Position numbers and translations under genes: made by a program. A model generated the notes under the pieces. That model saw nothing but the letters and a program-made list of their open reading frames with translations. It was not told the origin of the DNA and did not search any database. Source: Floricoccus tropicus (lineage in GTDB: Bacteria > Bacillota > Bacilli > Lactobacillales > Streptococcaceae). Taken from it: a DNA stretch of 55,531 nt. Positions 45,773-52,654 of this stretch are shown here, one piece after another; position 1 is the stretch's first letter; each line of letters starts with the position of its first letter. Location: the NCBI RefSeq assembly GCF_001832905.1, contig NZ_MKIR01000003.1, positions 1-55,531 of the forward strand. Reading direction: 5' to 3'.

Positions 45773-46708
45773 TTACTTTACGCTCTTCTTTAAATTCTCT
45801 AGATTTGCTTCCATTATTGAAATGTAAGTTGCTCCATTTTTCTGCTCATCCTTTGTTATACCTTCAACAGTATTAAGAACAAGGGTTTCTGCACCAACCT
45901 CATTAGCTAAAGTTTTAGCAATCTTATCATCAGCATTTTCTTCAAAGTAAACAATATTAAGATTGTTTTCTTGCATTATTTTTTTGAGTTTTGCAAGAGT
46001 AGCACTTGATGGTTCAGCATCAGGAGTAAGACCTGCAATTGCAATTTGTGTCAATCCATAATCGTTAGCTAAATATCCAAATGCAGCATGTTGGGTCACA
46101 AATTTCTTGTTACTAGCAGAATCTAAACTAGTTGCATATTCTTTCTCCAAATTATCAAGTTTCTCTAGATATGCTTGGGTATTTTCTTGAAAATCATCTT
46201 TAAAATCTGGATATTTTTTTGAAAGAGCATCAGCAATAGTTTGAACTTCAATCTGCGCATTCTTCAATGAAAGCCATGTATGAGGATCAACTGAGCCTTC
46301 TTCATGACTGTGATCACTATCGGAATCTTCCCCATGATCATGTCCGGCTTCTTGATCAAAATCTAACATTTTTATATCTTTACTTGCTTCAATAATTAAT
46401 GTTTTATCTTTGATGTTCTTTTTAGCATCGCTGAACCATTTTTCTAAATTATCATTATTATAAACTAAGACGTCACTGTCAGTGATTTTTGCCATATCAC
46501 GCGCACTTGGTTCATAATCATGAACTTCTTGACCCGCAGGTACTAGGTAAGACACGTCAGCATGATCTCCTGCTACTTCTTTAGTAAATTCATACATGGG
46601 ATAAAAAGTTGTGCTTATTTGAATCTTATCACTTGTTTTTGGTTTACTACAGGCTACTAAACCTACTGCAACGATTAAAATTGCAAAAACACTTACTATT
46701 TTTTTCAT
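45773..46708 (-). CDS. adcA: Zinc-binding lipoprotein of the zinc ABC transporter
   Basis: 311 residues. Lipoprotein signal with lipobox LVAC (mature Cys near 20), then the cluster A-I zinc-binding fold with a His/Asp-rich loop (HDHGEDSDSDHSHEEG, about 120-136) and VDPHTWLS. It lacks the C-terminal ZinT domain present in streptococcal AdcA (about 500 residues), so it is like AdcAII/ZnuA in size. Captures zinc at the cell surface for AdcBC. No AdcR/ZitR regulator gene is next to it. Confidence 0.93.
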   Translation of the reverse strand: MKKIVSVFAILIVAVGLVACSKPKTSDKIQISTTFYPMYEFTKEVAGDHADVSYLVPAGQEVHDYEPSARDMAKITDSDVLVYNNDNLEKWFSDAKKNIKDKTLIIEASKDIKMLDFDQEAGHDHGEDSDSDHSHEEGSVDPHTWLSLKNAQIEVQTIADALSKKYPDFKDDFQENTQAYLEKLDNLEKEYATSLDSASNKKFVTQHAAFGYLANDYGLTQIAIAGLTPDAEPSSATLAKLKKIMQENNLNIVYFEENADDKIAKTLANEVGAETLVLNTVEGITKDEQKNGATYISIMEANLENLKKSVK

Positions 46709-46751
46709 ATGTTTGTTATATCCTATACTTTCTTTATTAATGTATGTTTGA

Positions 46752-46786
46752 ATTATAACAAATATATTTATCGTTTACAAGTGTAA
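46752..46786 (-). promoter_or_regulatory. adcACB promoter and overlapping palindrome
   Basis: Minus-strand TTGTAA (46775-46780), 17-bp spacer, TGT-TATAAT (46752-46760). TTACACTTGTAA (46775-46786) is a near-palindrome covering the -35; it only loosely resembles the AdcR/ZitR box TTAACYRGTTAA. Confidence 0.6.
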
Positions 46787-47635
46787 TCATAAATTTCTTA
46801 CCAAATATACTTCTTTACAAAATCCCTTTATACTATTTACTGCTCTTTCAGCTCTACTTTTCTTATCAAAAATTGCAAATACTGTAGGTCCACTTCCACT
46901 CATTAAAACACCATCGGCACCAGCTTCAGAAAGAACTTCCTTTATCTTTAATATTTCTGGGTGCATATTTATTGTTATAGGCTCCAATGAATTCGATAGG
47001 TTCTTATTTATTATATCCATGTTTTGGTTGATGACAGCTTCTTCTAAAATATCAATATTCGCATGTTTAATTGAATCTAGCTTAACTTTTTTAAACACTG
47101 CAGGTGTTGACACTCCAAATTCTGGCTTAACTAGCACTACCCAATAGCTTAAATTGTTAGGTAATGGCTGTACGATTTCACCACGTCCACCAACACGCGC
47201 CACTCCACCATAAACACAGTATGGGACATCGCTCCCCACTTCTTCACCTAGCTCAGCAAGCTCTTCTTTGGAAAGTTGTAGATTCCATAAAGTATTCAAA
47301 GCACGAAGTGTAGCAGCAGCATCGCTTGATCCCCCTGCTAAACCAGCTGCAACAGGTGTAATCTTATGAATAAAAATTTCTACTCCTTTTTTAATATTAA
47401 ATTCGCGTTTAATTACTTGAGCAGCTTTATAAGCATGATTTTTACTATTTTGCGGAACTGATATACTATTTGACTTGATAACTATCTTATCGTTATCAAG
47501 CTCCTTAATAGTTATACGATCAGCTAGATCTACACTTGCCATAATCATATCAAGTTCATGAAAGCCATCATGTCTTTTCCCAATTATATCTAACCCTAAA
47601 TTAATTTTCGCGGGTGCTTTTTCTGTTATTTCCAT
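46787..47635 (-). CDS. ispE: 4-diphosphocytidyl-2-C-methyl-D-erythritol kinase family protein
   Basis: 282-residue GHMP kinase: ATP loop PVAAGLAGGSSDAAATLRALN (about 92-112), APAKINLGLDI start and MSGSGPTVFAIF near the C terminus. In the MEP pathway IspE phosphorylates CDP-methylerythritol, but Streptococcaceae usually make isoprenoids by the mevalonate route and keep this gene as an orphan next to zinc genes, as here. Its true role in this setting is not certain. Confidence 0.88.
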   Translation of the reverse strand: MEITEKAPAKINLGLDIIGKRHDGFHELDMIMASVDLADRITIKELDNDKIVIKSNSISVPQNSKNHAYKAAQVIKREFNIKKGVEIFIHKITPVAAGLAGGSSDAAATLRALNTLWNLQLSKEELAELGEEVGSDVPYCVYGGVARVGGRGEIVQPLPNNLSYWVVLVKPEFGVSTPAVFKKVKLDSIKHANIDILEEAVINQNMDIINKNLSNSLEPITINMHPEILKIKEVLSEAGADGVLMSGSGPTVFAIFDKKSRAERAVNSIKGFCKEVYLVRNL

Positions 47636-47660
47636 AATCTAAAGTATAGCAAAATCAAAT

Positions 47661-47969
47661 TTATTTTGCGACCTTAAAAGAATAAGACTGAGCTTTTTCT
47701 TTATTAAATTGAATCTTAAAATTATAGTGCTCATCTTCAGTTTCAAAATAGCAAATTCCACTATCGAATTCTAACTGCCCTTTTTTCTCCCCAGTTGTTT
47801 TAATTTTATTTTTAGCTAAATCAGTAATCATTTCTGCCTTAATTTGATTTGTTTGAGATTCGATATTTTTTCTATCATCTATAGTCACCGTGATATAAAA
47901 TTCTAAAATGAATGTAAAAATTATTGCCAAAAATAAAACATGTATTAATATACCTGCTCTAACTTTCAT
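47661..47969 (-). CDS. comGG: Competence pseudopilin ComGG
   Basis: 102 residues with one N-terminal hydrophobic segment (AGILIHVLFLAIIFTFILEFY) and a short C-terminal domain. Least conserved comG product; identified mainly by place as the seventh gene and by its topology. Start overlaps the comGF stop by one base. Confidence 0.75.
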   Translation of the reverse strand: MKVRAGILIHVLFLAIIFTFILEFYITVTIDDRKNIESQTNQIKAEMITDLAKNKIKTTGEKKGQLEFDSGICYFETEDEHYNFKIQFNKEKAQSYSFKVAK

Positions 47970-48406
47970 TACTCAATCCCTTCTTGAAATTTATAGAGCA
48001 TATCAAAGCTTTGTTCATTATCAAAAGTAATTTTAAATTTAACTAATTTATCGAGTTCTTTAATTTCTGCTGACTTTATATCGAAAAGCATTGGTTGGTA
48101 TCCTCTACCACTTGAATGTGTCTTACGAAAATCTGGGCTTCCCACTGATTGACCAAATCTAAGGTCATTATTTTTCTTCACATATAAGTAATTATTTTCA
48201 ACTTTTATTAATTCACTTCCATCTAATTCTCTTCTAAGCATGCCACAAAAAAGTTGCCAATCAAGTGTTTTATCTGTATTTATATACCTCACATCTTCAC
48301 TTAACAGTTTTGTTAAACCTTGTACAACCATTAAACTTCCAGATATTACAAAAAGAGCGACTAAACACTCAATCAAAGTAAAAGCTTTGATTCTATTTAA
48401 ATTCAA
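47969..48406 (-). CDS. comGF: Competence pseudopilin ComGF
   Basis: 145 residues. Prepilin-type start MNLNRIKA^FTLIECLVALFV with the conserved Glu at +5, then a globular domain with LYKFQEG-type end. Minor pseudopilin of the DNA-uptake pilus. Overlaps comGE by 14 bases. Confidence 0.85.
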   Translation of the reverse strand: MNLNRIKAFTLIECLVALFVISGSLMVVQGLTKLLSEDVRYINTDKTLDWQLFCGMLRRELDGSELIKVENNYLYVKKNNDLRFGQSVGSPDFRKTHSSGRGYQPMLFDIKSAEIKELDKLVKFKITFDNEQSFDMLYKFQEGIE

Positions 48407-48686
48407 GCTTTAATACCTCCTTTTGATTGTCATAAATTTTTATTGTAGTTTCGCTTTTTACAATCTTTACAGATACGCCATTTATCTGTAAATCATTTAT
48501 TTCAGAGTCGTAAGCCATTTTCGCCACATTTAAGACTTCTGCTTGACGCAATAATTCCGTATGCTGTCTACGGCTTCTATCCACTTCGAATAGAATAATC
48601 GTAGTAAGCATAGATAAAATTAATAATGCAAATAAACTTTCTAATAATATATATCCCTTAACTAATACTTTTTCTATACTTACCAC
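48393..48686 (-). CDS. comGE: Competence pseudopilin ComGE
   Basis: 97 residues; start VLVKG^YILLESLFALLILSM is a prepilin-like cleavage and helix with Glu at +5. Small C-terminal part. Overlaps comGD by 29 bases. Confidence 0.82.
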   Translation of the reverse strand: MVSIEKVLVKGYILLESLFALLILSMLTTIILFEVDRSRRQHTELLRQAEVLNVAKMAYDSEINDLQINGVSVKIVKSETTIKIYDNQKEVLKLEFK

Positions 48687-49092
48687 TCCCTACATACAAC
48701 TGATAATTCATCTTCTTTTCCGTGTATGGAAGATAAATTTCAATTTTTTGTAAACTTGAATTTCCCCCATCTTCAGAAAAGCGTATCTTGTATGAATTAA
48801 GAAATTCTACTTGATTAGGAATTTCAACTTCCTTTCCAAGATACAAAAGTTTTTTATTTACAATCTCTAAATTATTGGACTGTTTTCTTACCATACTTTG
48901 AAATTGGGTATCTCTATAAATACGCTCGAATCTCAAAATAAATAGCTCTCCCTTTATAATATTTATTGTATTTGTAAATGATATTGTAAACATCATAAAA
49001 ATAAAGGATATTACGAATAAACTCATCACACTTTCTAATAATGTAAAGGCACTAATTCGGAATCTTAGCTGTCTTATTTGAATTTTTTTCAT
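48658..49092 (-). CDS. comGD: Competence pseudopilin ComGD
   Basis: 144 residues. RISA^FTLLESVMSLFVISF is the prepilin site and helix. Overlaps comGC by 41 bases, so translation must be closely coupled. Confidence 0.86.
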   Translation of the reverse strand: MKKIQIRQLRFRISAFTLLESVMSLFVISFIFMMFTISFTNTINIIKGELFILRFERIYRDTQFQSMVRKQSNNLEIVNKKLLYLGKEVEIPNQVEFLNSYKIRFSEDGGNSSLQKIEIYLPYTEKKMNYQLYVGSGKYRKSIS

Positions 49093-49366
49093 AGTATTCC
49101 TTATAAGTCTTATACTGTTCCTGTGTGATACTATTATCCGCTAGTAGTTCCTTTAAACTAGCTGATTTTCCATTATTTAGCTCAAATAGCTCCGCTTGGC
49201 TCTCCACAACTTTTACTACTGCTCCTTGACCGGTTTCATTTATTTTTTCTTTTTGTTTCGATAAATTTGGTACAAATAATAAAATCAAAACACTGATTAT
49301 AAGAAGTACTATTAACATTTCAATTAAAGTAAAGGCTGGTAGACGTTTTCGTAAGATTTTTCTCAT
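49052..49366 (-). CDS. comGC: Competence major pseudopilin ComGC
   Basis: 104 residues. KRLPA^FTLIEMLIVLLIISVLILLFVPNL, a canonical type IV prepilin signal cut by ComC; the mature pilin of about 93 residues forms the fibre that carries DNA to the cell. Overlaps comGB by four bases. Confidence 0.92.
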   Translation of the reverse strand: MRKILRKRLPAFTLIEMLIVLLIISVLILLFVPNLSKQKEKINETGQGAVVKVVESQAELFELNNGKSASLKELLADNSITQEQYKTYKEYYEKNSNKTAKIPN

Positions 49367-50406
49367 ATAAATCCCTCCATATTTTGGTAAATTGGCAGCA
49401 ACATAGCCGCATAAATCATAATTATCATAAGTGCTACAAAAAGAAAAATTGCAGGTTGTATAAGTTGAAGATACCTATCTATTTTTATAAAAAATTCATT
49501 CCAGCACTCATCTGAATAAATTTCTAGCTCCTTACCAAGTTTCGATTTCATCTCTCCATATTCGATTATAAGTGCTAATTCTCTCTTAAAAAAAGAATAT
49601 GATTCAACTTGTTTGCTAAACTCCTGACCTTTCTTCATTTGCTCTGAAAATTCAAATCCAAGTTCAGAAAAAAGTTTATTTTTTTGCCCCTGCATTAAAC
49701 TTACAATACAGTTCATTTCAATTCCTTGTCCAATTAAATTTCCCCATTCACGCGCATAATATGCGGTCAAATATGTTTGCACAACTGAAGAAATAAAAGG
49801 GACATTCATTATTAGTTGATAGTTATTAATTGATTTTTTTCTCTTGAAATATATCAATATGCATATTATTAAAATACTAATAAATACAGATCCAATAAAA
49901 AATATTTGTGGTAAATTCCTTACGAAAAAACTTGCATAATTCTCAGAGTCATTTTGTTCAAATAAATACTTGTTAAGTCCCACCATAATAGCTATTAAGA
50001 AAAAAATAAGAATTACTGGATATGTAGCAACTTGAATTATTTTCTTTCTAACATCAAGTATCTTTCTCAAATTTATTTCTATCAAATTTAATGATTGCTC
50101 AATATTTCCATGATAATCAGCAAGGGACACCTGAGTTACAACATTTTTAGAAAAACCTAAATGATCCAATATTTCTGACAAATTTTTTCCTTCCGTCAAG
50201 TCTTTATACATTACTTGTGTAAATCCTTGTTCCACTAGTCCGCTTTTTGACAGGAAATTAACAATTTCGGTTAATGTGAATCCACTTGAGAATAAATTAT
50301 TCATGAGTTGAATAAGCTTCACTTGTTTTTTAAGTGATAATTTTTTCGGATTCTTTCTCATCATGAGAGATATGTCCATCTGCAAATAATTTTTCAAGTT
50401 GTTCAT
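49363..50406 (-). CDS. comGB: Competence pilus platform protein ComGB
   Basis: 347 residues, GspF/PilC family with three membrane helices (about 150, 170-190 and 320-340). Anchors the assembly ATPase to the membrane. I start at the ATG ending at 50406, nine bases after GGGGAG; ten further in-frame codons upstream lack support. The start lies 77 bases inside comGA. Confidence 0.88.
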   Translation of the reverse strand: MNNLKNYLQMDISLMMRKNPKKLSLKKQVKLIQLMNNLFSSGFTLTEIVNFLSKSGLVEQGFTQVMYKDLTEGKNLSEILDHLGFSKNVVTQVSLADYHGNIEQSLNLIEINLRKILDVRKKIIQVATYPVILIFFLIAIMVGLNKYLFEQNDSENYASFFVRNLPQIFFIGSVFISILIICILIYFKRKKSINNYQLIMNVPFISSVVQTYLTAYYAREWGNLIGQGIEMNCIVSLMQGQKNKLFSELGFEFSEQMKKGQEFSKQVESYSFFKRELALIIEYGEMKSKLGKELEIYSDECWNEFFIKIDRYLQLIQPAIFLFVALMIIMIYAAMLLPIYQNMEGFI

Positions 50407-51268
50407 TCCATTTCTCCCCTCTGTGATTTTGTACATTACCTATAGAAAAGTCAATTAGGCCTTTACCAACTAAAAGACGTTGATAAATAACTGCTGATAC
50501 GGAATTTTCAATTTCTGATTTACTTATTCCTAGTTCTAAAAGTCTTTCATAGGCACCTTTAACACTCTTTGCATGAATTGTTGAAAAAACTGTATAGCCA
50601 GTCAAACTAGCACGTATTACCGCTCGAGCTGTTTGTTCATCTCTAATTTCTCCAACAATAACCAAATCAGGCATATGTCTGAGAGATAGTTTTATCAAAC
50701 TATCATAGTCATTCCCTATCGTTCTATTCAATTGGAGTTGTAAAAAATTTTTTTGAATAATTTCAACTGGGTCTTCAATGGTGATAACTTGCTTACCTTC
50801 AAATTTCAACCTAGCCAAAAGGTACATTAGAGTCGTCTTACCACTCCCTACAGGACCTGAGAAGAGATAAAGACCACGTCCATTTATAATCTTCGCAACT
50901 TCTTCTTGCCCATTAAACCAAAACTGGGAATCATCTTCCTCACTATAAAGAATACGAATTACCAAACTTTCTAGTCCAAAAACATCACCAACAGTTGAAA
51001 GACGTAATCTTCTCTTTATTGAACCAATACTATAATTACAGGATCCTAGTTGTGACCGTCTCTTTTCGCCTACATTCATACCTGAGATAAACTTAAAGTG
51101 TGAAATTAATGTTATTGATTCTTCAATAGAAAGTTTTTCATGCAGTATGTTTTCTTTGGATGATCTATATCTAATCTCATAGGAATTTTCTTTAGGTAAG
51201 AAATATATATCATGAACGCTTCTTTCTATAGCTAATTGAATTATTATTTTTGCTTTTTCCAGTACCAT
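50330..51268 (-). CDS. comGA: Competence pilus assembly ATPase ComGA
   Basis: 312 residues, GspE/PilB type. Walker A GPVGSGKTTL (about 127), Asp box and Walker B (MPDLVIVGEIRDEQTARAVI, about 190), no tetracysteine domain. Powers pseudopilus assembly. Start is the ATG at 51268 after AAGGAG. First of seven overlapping comG genes, all open, so the operon looks functional. Confidence 0.94.
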   Translation of the reverse strand: MVLEKAKIIIQLAIERSVHDIYFLPKENSYEIRYRSSKENILHEKLSIEESITLISHFKFISGMNVGEKRRSQLGSCNYSIGSIKRRLRLSTVGDVFGLESLVIRILYSEEDDSQFWFNGQEEVAKIINGRGLYLFSGPVGSGKTTLMYLLARLKFEGKQVITIEDPVEIIQKNFLQLQLNRTIGNDYDSLIKLSLRHMPDLVIVGEIRDEQTARAVIRASLTGYTVFSTIHAKSVKGAYERLLELGISKSEIENSVSAVIYQRLLVGKGLIDFSIGNVQNHRGEKWNEQLEKLFADGHISHDEKESEKIIT

Positions 51269-51318
51269 GTGTTTCTCCTTTGTAGATTTTAATACGAAAA
51301 ATAGACTAAAATATAACA

Positions 51319-51351
51319 AAAATCGCTTCTTTATTTAAAAGAAACGATTTT
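51319..51351. terminator. Terminator between the DUF1033 gene and comG
   Basis: AAAATCG/CGATTTT with inner TTCTTT/AAAGAA pairing; T runs on both strands. It separates comG from the gene upstream, so comG needs its own promoter in the 50 bases after it. Confidence 0.75.
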
Positions 51352-51355
51352 TTTG

Positions 51356-51727
51356 TTATTCATTTTTTAATTTTCTAGAACACATCTTGAATGGTGTACA
51401 ACCACTTGTTTTAGAGTATGGATTTCTTTTCTCATAACTAGTTACTGGATGCCAGTCCTCTAGCAAGGTTAAAGAATGGTACTGTTGTAAATCTTCACCA
51501 CATTCTTCACACCAAATTTGTTCTTGAGTATTCCAAAATGTTGCTAGAAAATCTGATCTACTTTGATACATTTCATAAGAGTCAACCGCCTGCTCTATAT
51601 TCTTCTTATATATTTTTAAAGCTTCATAAAAGTTATCAAATTCTTCTAAAGTTATGATATCTTTTTTCCAATCCTCAAAAAACCACCAGGGTTCGGTATC
51701 TCCAACTAATTTTACTACTTGATACAT
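51356..51727 (-). CDS. DUF1033 family protein
   Basis: 123 residues from MYQVVKLVGDTEPWWFFEDW, the family's typical start. Conserved in Streptococcaceae near comG; function unknown. Four cysteines (CEEC at about 71-74, then two in GCTPFKMC) might bind a metal. The ATG used has no near ribosome site: AAGGAG lies about 30 bases upstream, beyond a GACTGC/GCAGTC hairpin (51741-51754). An in-frame TTG at 51748, inside that hairpin, is an alternative start adding seven residues. Confidence 0.78.
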   Translation of the reverse strand: MYQVVKLVGDTEPWWFFEDWKKDIITLEEFDNFYEALKIYKKNIEQAVDSYEMYQSRSDFLATFWNTQEQIWCEECGEDLQQYHSLTLLEDWHPVTSYEKRNPYSKTSGCTPFKMCSRKLKNE

Positions 51728-51830
51728 ATAATTGTTAAAAGACTGCAAGCAGTCTTCTCTCCTTCACTTATTAATATTACGTTGTATCCATTCTAGCAAG
51801 TGAAAAAGAATTTGCCAAAAGATTTGTTTA

Positions 51831-52271
51831 TTATTTACGTACAAGTCCTGAATTTGCTAATTCTATCTTTATACATCTGTTCATTACAATTTCATTTTTA
51901 CCATTAGAGCGTAAAATTTCTTCTGCCTCTTCATTTTGTAATCCAAGTTGAGCCCAGAAAACATCAGCATCTGTTTCAATAAATTCCTCAGCAACTTGTG
52001 GTAAAAATTCACTTCTACGAAATACATCTACTATATCAATATGAACTGGAATATCCTTGATACTCGCATATGCTTTTTCACCAAGAACTTCTTGTCCAGC
52101 AAGACTAGGATTAACAGGAATAATTTTGTAACCAAAATCTTGTAGCACCTTAGCTACCCTATTACTTGTCTTAGTTTCGTCATCACTAAGCCCTACTACC
52201 GCAATATTTTTAGCTTTTTCTAGATAAGAATAAATCACTTCATCTGATGGGTTTTTAAATTCATAATTCAT
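51831..52271 (-). CDS. CoA-binding (YccU-like) protein
   Basis: 146-residue single CoA_binding Rossmann domain: IAVVGLSDDETKTSNRVAKVL near the N terminus, then GYKIIPVNPSLAGQEVLGEKAY and a conserved end with VMNRCIKIE. Relatives bind CoA or a nucleotide; the reaction is unknown. RBS AGGAGG precedes the ATG. A cre-like site covers the -35 zone of its promoter, so carbon catabolite control is possible. Confidence 0.87.
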   Translation of the reverse strand: MNYEFKNPSDEVIYSYLEKAKNIAVVGLSDDETKTSNRVAKVLQDFGYKIIPVNPSLAGQEVLGEKAYASIKDIPVHIDIVDVFRRSEFLPQVAEEFIETDADVFWAQLGLQNEEAEEILRSNGKNEIVMNRCIKIELANSGLVRK

Positions 52272-52296
52272 TATTCGTCCTCCTTTGTATAAGTAT

Positions 52297-52305
52297 ATTT
52301 TATCA
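52297..52305 (-). promoter_or_regulatory. Promoter of the CoA-binding gene (extended -10)
   Basis: Minus-strand TGATAAAAT, 26 bases before the start codon. Confidence 0.6.
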
Positions 52306-52310
52306 CATTT

Positions 52311-52324
52311 TGTAAGCGTTTAAA
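52311..52324. promoter_or_regulatory. cre-like CcpA site at the CoA-binding gene promoter
   Basis: TGTAAGCGTTTAAA matches TGWAARCGYTWNCW at 13 of 14 positions and overlaps the -35 zone. Confidence 0.5.
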
Positions 52325-52336
52325 CTCACAAAGTTC

Positions 52337-52623
52337 TATAGTTGATTAAAATAGAAATACCTTCGTTTTACTACGCTGTTGATTACACTTAAATAAGCAA
52401 ACTTATTAGTGTAAGTCGCAAGACAAGACCCTTCGCTTCGCTACGATGTCCATAGAACTTAAATTACTGAAGCAATTAGTTCTAGTGGCGACGAATTGAT
52501 GATATAACTAGCGTTCATTGAGATGAGTCACTACGCCTTGCTCCGATGTCGATTATACTTTAATAAGCAAGCTTAATTAGTATAAATCGCAACGATGTAT
52601 TAATCTATTTTTAAGTGACTATA
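52337..52623. repeat. BOX-like modular repeat, three-module copy
   Basis: 287 bases filling the gap between polA and the CoA-binding gene. Same left end (TATAGTTGATTAAAATAG) and right end (ATCTATTTTTAAGTGACTATA) as the copy at 39726. Between them are three hairpin modules (52380-52418, 52451-52487, 52550-52589), each preceded by a CTACGMTGT-type motif. Stems differ but stay paired: TTACACT/AGTGTAA, TAGAACT/AGTTCTA, TTATACT/AGTATAA. No ORF, transposase or clear target duplication. Confidence 0.82.
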
Positions 52624-52631
52624 AGAGAAAA

Positions 52632-52654
52632 AAGCTAAGCATATTACTTAGCTT
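52632..52654 (-). terminator. polA terminator overlapping the stop codon
   Basis: AAGCTAAG/CTTAGCTT with a TAATATG loop, then TTTTTTC on the minus strand. The left arm includes the last two polA codons, and the stop codon begins at the loop. Confidence 0.85.

Noticed and set aside
46787-47635. Presence of ispE as proof of a full MEP isoprenoid pathway
   Set aside because: No other MEP gene is in the window, and orphan ispE beside zinc genes is usual in Streptococcaceae that use mevalonate.
52337-52623. CRISPR array or tandem minisatellite
   Set aside because: Modules are not separated by unique spacers of constant length, and they differ in stem sequence while sharing element ends; no cas genes are near.
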